Below, in pieces: positions 58,548 to 64,000 of a stretch of 64,000 nt of DNA. The translations under genes and the position numbers were made by a program. The stretch is from Spiroplasma sabaudiense Ar-1343 (GTDB lineage: Bacteria > Bacillota_I > Bacilli_A > Mycoplasmatales > Mycoplasmataceae): contig NZ_CP006934.1 in assembly GCF_000565215.1 (NCBI RefSeq), forward strand, positions 930,001 through 994,000, written 5' to 3'. The first letter of the stretch is position 1; each line of letters begins with the position of its first letter. The notes beneath the pieces were generated by a model. That model was not told where the DNA came from and did no database searches. It saw nothing but the letters and a program-made list of their open reading frames with translations.

Positions 58548-58703
58548 TTTCCCCCCTGGATAACTGTATCCACAATTATCTTAACACAATAAAGCAGATT
58601 GACAATTTTCAATAAAAGTTTGAATATAAAATCAACAAATAATTTATTAACCAGAGTAGCAGTGGTAAGATTTCAAAGTAATTAGCAGAGAGGAACAATA
58701 AAT

Positions 58704-59270
58704 ATGTATGGAATTTACAATGCGGGGCCATTATTCAATAAAGCCGAGCGTCAACAAAGAAAAATAGAAGGAGCAAATTTAATGCACAACTTCGGCAGCA
58801 AATTTAAAATTTTCAACCCAGTTGAATTTGATTTTAACAGCGGAGATGTTGTACCAACTAATAAAGAAATTTTTGATTATGATTATAATTGTATGACTAA
58901 GTCAAAATATTTTCTTTTTGATATTGATGGGAGAGACGATGGGACTTTTGTTGAATTGGGAATTGCAATTCAGATGGCTTTAAATGACAGTGACAAATTT
59001 ATTATTGGGATTTTTTCAGACTTTAGAATTGGTAAAGCAAACCAAGGAGAATGACCAGGATATGGAATCAACGAATTTGTAACCGGGCCATTTTATAACG
59101 AAAAACTTGTGAATAATAAAAAAATGTCTCAAATTTATATGGTGGAAAGCCACGATAAAGCTATCGAATTAATTCATGAAATCGAAAAAGTTCAAAATAA
59201 AAATTTTGATGAAACTGAGATTGAAATTTTAAATAACAAATTTCATGATTTCAAAAAAAATAGTTGGTAG
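58704..59270 (+). CDS. Nucleoside 2-deoxyribosyltransferase
   Basis: 188 aa. It starts MYGIYNAGPLFNKAE, where YxAGPLF is the substrate-binding signature, and has DIDGRDDGTFVELGIA with the catalytic Glu84 preceding LG. The enzyme transfers deoxyribose between bases and is used in purine and pyrimidine deoxynucleoside salvage, common in mollicutes. ATG start with AGAGAGGAAC upstream. Monocistronic, followed by a terminator. Confidence 0.9.
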
Positions 59271-59383
59271 TTTTTGGGTAATGAGTACTTTAAAAACTAA
59301 TTTAAGTTGAGAAGTTTAAATATTTAAAAAAATTGTATTCACATTTTTTTGTTAAAAAGAGATAAAAACATTTTTATAGAAAC

Positions 59384-59427
59384 AATTCTTTCGATCTACT
59401 CAATTGGGTAATGAAAGAATTTTTTTA
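59384..59427 (+). terminator. Terminator of the deoxyribosyltransferase gene
   Basis: AATTCTTTC and GAAAGAATT arms with a 20-nt loop and a run of T on the plus strand. Confidence 0.55.
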
Positions 59428-59442
59428 TGAATAATCAGTATC

Positions 59443-60766
59443 TTAATTTTCAGGTTTTTTTCAAGGTAAAATATGATAATAATTCTCTTTAACAAAACTT
59501 CCTTGTAGTCCAATAAATTCCTTGTGATAATAAAATCTTCTACAAAATCTGTATAAATCTAGACAATTTTCATATTCCCTTAGGATCTGTCTTATAATAA
59601 CTTTTTTGATTTGTGAATTCAAACTTAAAGTCACCGATTATAAAACTTGCACCTTGGACAGCATGAAAAAATAATGTTAAAAATTTTTTGTCCTCTTCTA
59701 AATCAATTTTAAAGTTTAAGTTTTGATTTTCAATGTCTGATCTAATTGCGATGTTTCGCAAAAAATTTACATTTAAACAATGACCATTCAATGTCTCTGA
59801 CATTGTTTCAGCATTTTTTAAAGCATCATTTAGTTTTTTGTCACTGAACGCTATCTTTAATATTTATTTTAAATACGAGAATTTAATTTCTCCTAGTCAT
59901 TTATAGAAAGTTTTTTCAGCCTCTTCTTCACCGTACATAGCTTTTAAGTAAATTTTTGTTTCAGCATTTGTAACTGATAATCACGTATTAATTTGAGATT
60001 CAATTACAAGGGCACCAGGATCAACCATAATGTATTCGTTTCTGGTCAGTGATAACTCATTTGTTAATATTTTAGTTTCAAAAATAGGGAAATTATCAAT
60101 TTCTAATTTAGAAATTTCCTCTTTTAATTTACTAGTAATACCGCTGCCACTTTTAATTACAATTGTAGTTTTTTCTAAATTGCCTTTGTCTGATTTATAG
60201 ACTAAGGTATTTGCAAGATTTTTATTTAAAAGATCTAAGTAGCTATTATTTAAATCTATTGCATAATTGGCTAATAGTTCTTCAGAGAAAATATTAACCG
60301 AAACACCGCAATAAACATTTTCTATTAATTCAATAAATGATACTGTAATTTCGCTTTTTAATGGGGTATCTTTATCAATTAGAATCGGGTTATAATTAAT
60401 ATCGTTTGTGACGTTTTCTACTATCTGTTTATTTATTTCATTAATTGAGACCATCGAATATAAATAATCACTAGTCAATTTAAAAAATTCAGAATTTTCA
60501 TCTCGTAATTCATCTTTTCTATTTTTGAAATCTTGAATTTTTAATCCTTCTGGAATATTATCATCAAAAATTCAAGATTTTTCACTAAAATACTTTTGGA
60601 TATTAGTCTGAAAAATTGTTGAGACTTCACTGATGAATAAATTGATTAGATACTGGAAGTCAATATCATCAACTACTCTATCTTTATTTCTACCGCATGA
60701 CACGACACTTAATGGTGCAGAAACAACCATTGTTGAAGATGCTAAAATTGATAGTAATTTTTTAAT
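59443..60766 (-). pseudogene. Decaying paralogue of the 51.5-kb surface lipoprotein
   Basis: The N-terminus reads (M)KKLLSILASSTMVVSAPLS followed by the lipobox VVSC, matching the 51536-53281 lipoprotein, but the start codon is ATT, 7 nt after AGGAG. The frame stays open for 300 codons to a TAA at 59864-59866. It then continues in the same frame (IAFSDKKLNDALKNAE) with homology to the paralogue up to a TAG at 59540-59542. A C-terminal block ending WKKPEN at 59443 is in another frame. The pattern of one nonsense codon, one frameshift and an altered start indicates decay. The 300-aa part might still be expressed if ATT works. Confidence 0.7.
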
Positions 60767-60892
60767 ACTCTTTCTCCTTTAAATAAAATATTTACTAAAT
60801 TATAAAATACAAGAATGCTTATTAAAATTTCGACTTGTAGTCATAATTTGCTGTTACTGAGATTCAGAATTTTTTATAATTATTCGAGAAAA

Positions 60893-61903
60893 TTAAGAAT
60901 CTTGTTCCTCTTTTACATCTAATTTTTTTTGAGCTTTTAAAGCTACAATCGAACACAAATTTTGGTTTTTTTGTGTTTCATCAAATTGGATTACTTGACT
61001 TTTTAAAAAGATTTTAAATCCAAAAAAGAATGCAGTTGATGTTCCAATCATTAAAATAAATACGATTGAAAAAAATTGCAAAGTTGGTCCCATTCACGAA
61101 GTGTAGGCAGCAGTTGATTGATCCAATTCTAAAAACCCATAAGGAAAATAGCCGCTAGTTGACATTTCCAAAGCCCAAGGAAAAGCATTATCAAATGATC
61201 GACAAATAAAACCAATAATTGTAAATAAAACAAAATATGAAAACACTACCGTTGTCACTATTAGCCATTCTTTTATGAAACTCGCTTTTGTAATATTTAA
61301 TTTTCCGTGATTATAAAAATATATAAAGTAAACGACACCGATTATAGGCACAACTGAGTGTTCTAAAAACAAACTTATTCACTGGGCTAAATCATAATTT
61401 TTTGTGTCATCAGTTACAATAAGTGATCCCAAGTATGTGAAGCAAGTAATGGAAATTATTGTCATAACAAAAATTCCAAAATTTGGATTATCAATTTTAC
61501 CTCGACCTTCATTTTTATGAAAAATGGCGCTATTAATAAAAAAGTAAGAAAATAATAAATTTGATAGTGTTGTGTATAAAAATAAATTTCTTGCAAGAGT
61601 ATACCCAACTCTTTGAGTTAAATTTCATTCAATTATTTTTTGTAAATTATAGCGGGGGTTAAACAACGGATCACCTGGAAGTTTTCATTTTGACTCTTGA
61701 GTTCCGCCCATTTTAGTCAAAGCATCAATTACTGGTCATTCCGCTGAATTTCCGTGTTTTAAGTTTTGTGCGGCTACTCAAATACGAAATGAGATGAAAA
61801 AAATTACAGAAAATAATGGTAATATACCTATTCATAATTTTGCTCAAAATTTTCAGTCTTTGAATAATTTTTGACTACTCTGCTGGTCACTTATTTTGTT
61901 CAT
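60893..61903 (-). CDS. Hypothetical multi-pass membrane protein (possibly DUF1600)
   Basis: 336 aa with six to seven hydrophobic segments. The first segment follows a short cytoplasmic N-terminus (LWIGILPLFSVIFFISFRIW). Others include LFLYTTLSNLLFSYFFINS, FVMTIISITCFTYLGSL and VVPIIGVVYFIYFY; the tail is charged and cytoplasmic. The TTLSN segment and overall plan recall the mollicute DUF1600 proteins, an unverified impression. ATG start with AAAGGACAAA. Function unknown. Confidence 0.65.
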
Positions 61904-61980
61904 TATTTTGTCCTTTGTCAAACAGTTTTGTTCTAATTAATATTTTACTACAAGTTTTCTTTAATACTAAAAAATATAAT

Positions 61981-62010
61981 AAAACTTAACCATTTTATGG
62001 TTAAGTTTTT
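61981..62010 (-). terminator. Terminator after the first chitinase gene
   Basis: AAAACTTAACCAT and ATGGTTAAGTTTT arms around a 3-nt loop, only 2 nt after the stop codon at 62013. Confidence 0.8.
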
Positions 62011-62012
62011 GC

Positions 62013-63563
62013 TTATTTTTCTTTTCTGTGGGTTTTATCAAACCATGATGCAAAGGTTCATCTTTTAAAATAGACGGTTTTATTATTTACAAAAATATCT
62101 CCTTCAAAATAATCAAAGTTAATAGCTCAAGTCATTAGACCGCGAGTGTAAATTCCTTCTTCTGAAAGTAACTTATGGGACCTAGAAATTGAGTCATCAG
62201 TTCCAGCACCTCGACCTGCAGGTTCGTTGGTTGAGGCCCCAATCATAAAACGATCTGGACTCATTAAAAACAGCTTATTCATATTGCTAAATGTTGTTGT
62301 TAAATACTTTGTCATTAAATAATAAAACTCTGCTCGCTGCGGTTCGTTATCATTTGTGACATATTGGCCTGCAGGAATATTTAGTTTTAACGCTTCTGCA
62401 GCTTCTGGTACAACCCCGTCAGCTCAACCATTATAAAATTGTGGATTAATTCAGTCATAATAATCATGTAATCCAATTAAAAACGGAATATAACTTTTGC
62501 TACCAATTGAATTACTATTCATTCGCAAATATGGGAATTCTGGGGCCATTGTAATCAGAAATTCTTTTCCTTGGGCACTGCGCTCATTTTTAATTTCTTT
62601 TAAAACATCAACGGTAACTTGAATACTTTCACGATCACTGAGACATTCACCTTCTCAGTCAATATCTAGACCATCTAAATCATACTCATCAATAACTTTT
62701 AAAATTGCTGTTTTAAGTTCATTATGTTGATTTTTGCGAAACTTCATACTAGCACCAGTCTGACCACCCATTGAAATTAGTACTTTATGACCTAAAGAAT
62801 GTTGATATGCGATTCCAGCTTTTAAGCTAGCGGGATTATTAACTTCAAAGACCGGCATTGAGTAAGGGGATTTAGCATATAAAAAAGACAGGTTAATTAC
62901 ATTATAGCTATTTGAGATTTCATCGAGATTGGGTTTTACTTGGTAGTTACCACCCCATTCATATCAATATCCCACTAGCTTTTTATCGTCTTGGGCAACT
63001 TTAGGATTATTTAGACGAAAATCAACTGTTGTTATCCCTTTGTAATTAGTTGAAGTTTCTTTTGCAATTAATCTTACTGTTCCTTTTGTTATATTTGCTA
63101 ACGTTACTTGGTCAAATAAGACTCCAGGGTTTTGTTGTTCTAGGCTGCTTAGTATGGTGGTTTCATCATTATTGGCTAATTTTCCTAAATATGGACTGGT
63201 GATAACACTTGATATATCACTGCGATTGTCAGGAATTGGATTTGCCAATTGAAAACTTACCTCAACAGCACCAGAATAAACTTTTGAATCAGCATTAGCT
63301 TGGACCTTAGCTGTTTCACCATTAATTTGGGAAATGAAAACTTCTTTAGTTTGTAGTTTGGGATTTAACTCTTTTACTTTATTTAGAATTGTTGCTTCTT
63401 GATTATCTTTTATTGTTTGCAAGTCCTTTACAATAATAACTGACAGTAAAGTTTGAAGATCTCCTTTAGTTGGTTTTGGTTCTCCTCCAAAACAAGATAC
63501 TGTTGTAGTTGAAGAGCTTACAATCAAAGTAATGGCACTTAGGCACGCTAATAATTTTTTCAT
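62013..63563 (-). CDS. Glycoside hydrolase family 18 chitinase-like lipoprotein
   Basis: 516 aa. Signal peptide with lipobox TTVSC (Cys24). Two tandem modules of about 75-80 residues (about 33-110 and 113-190) share the pattern DNxxTIL...NP...VYSGxVxVxF-like and resemble the Lipoprotein_17-type repeat of mollicute surface proteins. The GH18 catalytic domain then runs to the C-terminus with D297GLDIDWE, catalytic Glu304. Expected to cleave chitin or related GlcNAc polymers outside the cell, as in insect-associated spiroplasmas. ATG start with AAAAGGAAG. The second chitinase gene lies 50 nt upstream. Confidence 0.87.
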
Positions 63564-63613
63564 AATTTACTTCCTTTTATTCTGAATTTCAACTGAAATA
63601 GTTTGATTAAATT

Positions 63614-64000
63614 TTAATCAAATTCAGTTCCATGGGTTTCATCATATCATTTTGCAAAGCTTCAGCGTTTGAAATAGATTGTCTGATTATTTGAGATGAT
63701 ATTTCCATCATAATTATCAAAGTTTAAAGCTCAAGTCATTAGACCGCGAGTATAAATGCCATCCTCTGCTAATAATTTATAAGATTTTTTAATTGCTGTT
63801 TCTGTTGCGGCTCCACGACCAGCTGGTTCGTTGGTTGATGCCCCTAAGACAAATCGCTCAGGTTCAATTAGATAAAAATCATTATAGCGACTATATGTTG
63901 TGGTTAAATATTTAGTCATAACATAATAGAATTCTCCTCGACGGGCTTCATCATCATTGGTGATAATTTCTAGGGGGTTCACTCCTAATTTGTTTGCCTC
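63614..64000 (-). CDS. Second GH18 chitinase-like protein, C-terminal part (runs off window)
   Basis: The last 128 codons are in the window. They parallel the C-terminus of the downstream chitinase closely: FYYVMTKYLTTTYSRYND versus FYYLMTKYLTTTFSNMNK, then GASTNEPAGRGA, GIYTRGLMTWALNFD and YFKRW. The two are tandem paralogues, 50 nt apart, probably one transcript. The catalytic DxxDxDxE lies beyond the edge and cannot be checked. Confidence 0.85.

Overview
This is a low-GC Mollicutes chromosome segment that uses UGA as tryptophan. Nearly every gene is continuous only if UGA is read through: the DUF951 protein, both lemA copies, all three GH38 enzymes and the mtl genes each contain in-frame UGA codons where family alignments expect Trp. 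Gene content (mtl operon, chitinases, many 24-residue lipoprotein signals, soj/parB, ABC-F factor, ispF) points to the Spiroplasma/Mesoplasma/Entomoplasma group, most likely an insect-associated Spiroplasma. That is inference; no rRNA or tRNA gene is present in the window to confirm it.

Layout. 1-18.4 kb is a conserved housekeeping block, almost all on the minus strand: gltX (partial), ispF, ychF, a DUF951 gene, parB, parA, rsmG, an amino acid permease, mnmG, metG, hpt, purB, purA, pth, prs and a small membrane protein. A plus-strand ABC-F ATPase and a DUF2130 protein follow. 18.6-45.5 kb is a sugar region framed by two near-identical lemA copies (18.6 and 41.7 kb). It holds two minus-strand operons that appear to use alpha-mannosides. 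The first reads MATE transporter, GH38, GH38, fructose-type PTS EIIABC and RpiR regulator, with a separately promoted HAD phosphatase after it. The second reads GH38, sugar-binding lipoprotein, 4-TM protein, MalF-like permease, MalG-like permease and MalK-like ATPase. A ROK sugar kinase lies beyond. 45.5-50.1 kb is a mannitol operon (mtlA, mtlR fused to an MtlF-like EIIA, mtlD). 50.2-64 kb is accessory surface material: an AEC carrier, lipoproteins, a plus-strand cassette of a membrane protein, a GDSL lipase lipoprotein and a large lipoprotein, a deoxyribosyltransferase, a decayed lipoprotein and two tandem chitinase lipoproteins.

The most interesting signal is a 17-bp palindrome, consensus TTGGAATAWTATTCCAA, found three times. 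It lies before the MATE/GH38/PTS operon (shared with a divergent lipoprotein gene), before the GH38/ABC operon, and in the region upstream of the ROK kinase. It ties these loci into one predicted alpha-mannoside regulon with two import routes (PTS and ABC), three intracellular alpha-mannosidases and a kinase. Both ABC permeases also carry very large N-terminal extensions of unknown function. Other points of note are the MtlR-MtlF fusion, a strongly structured leader RNA ahead of the lipase cassette, and a lipoprotein gene decaying through an ATT start and premature stops.

Coordinates come from hand translation with genetic code 4 and were checked by frame arithmetic. Functions rest on recognised motifs and family knowledge, not on database searches.
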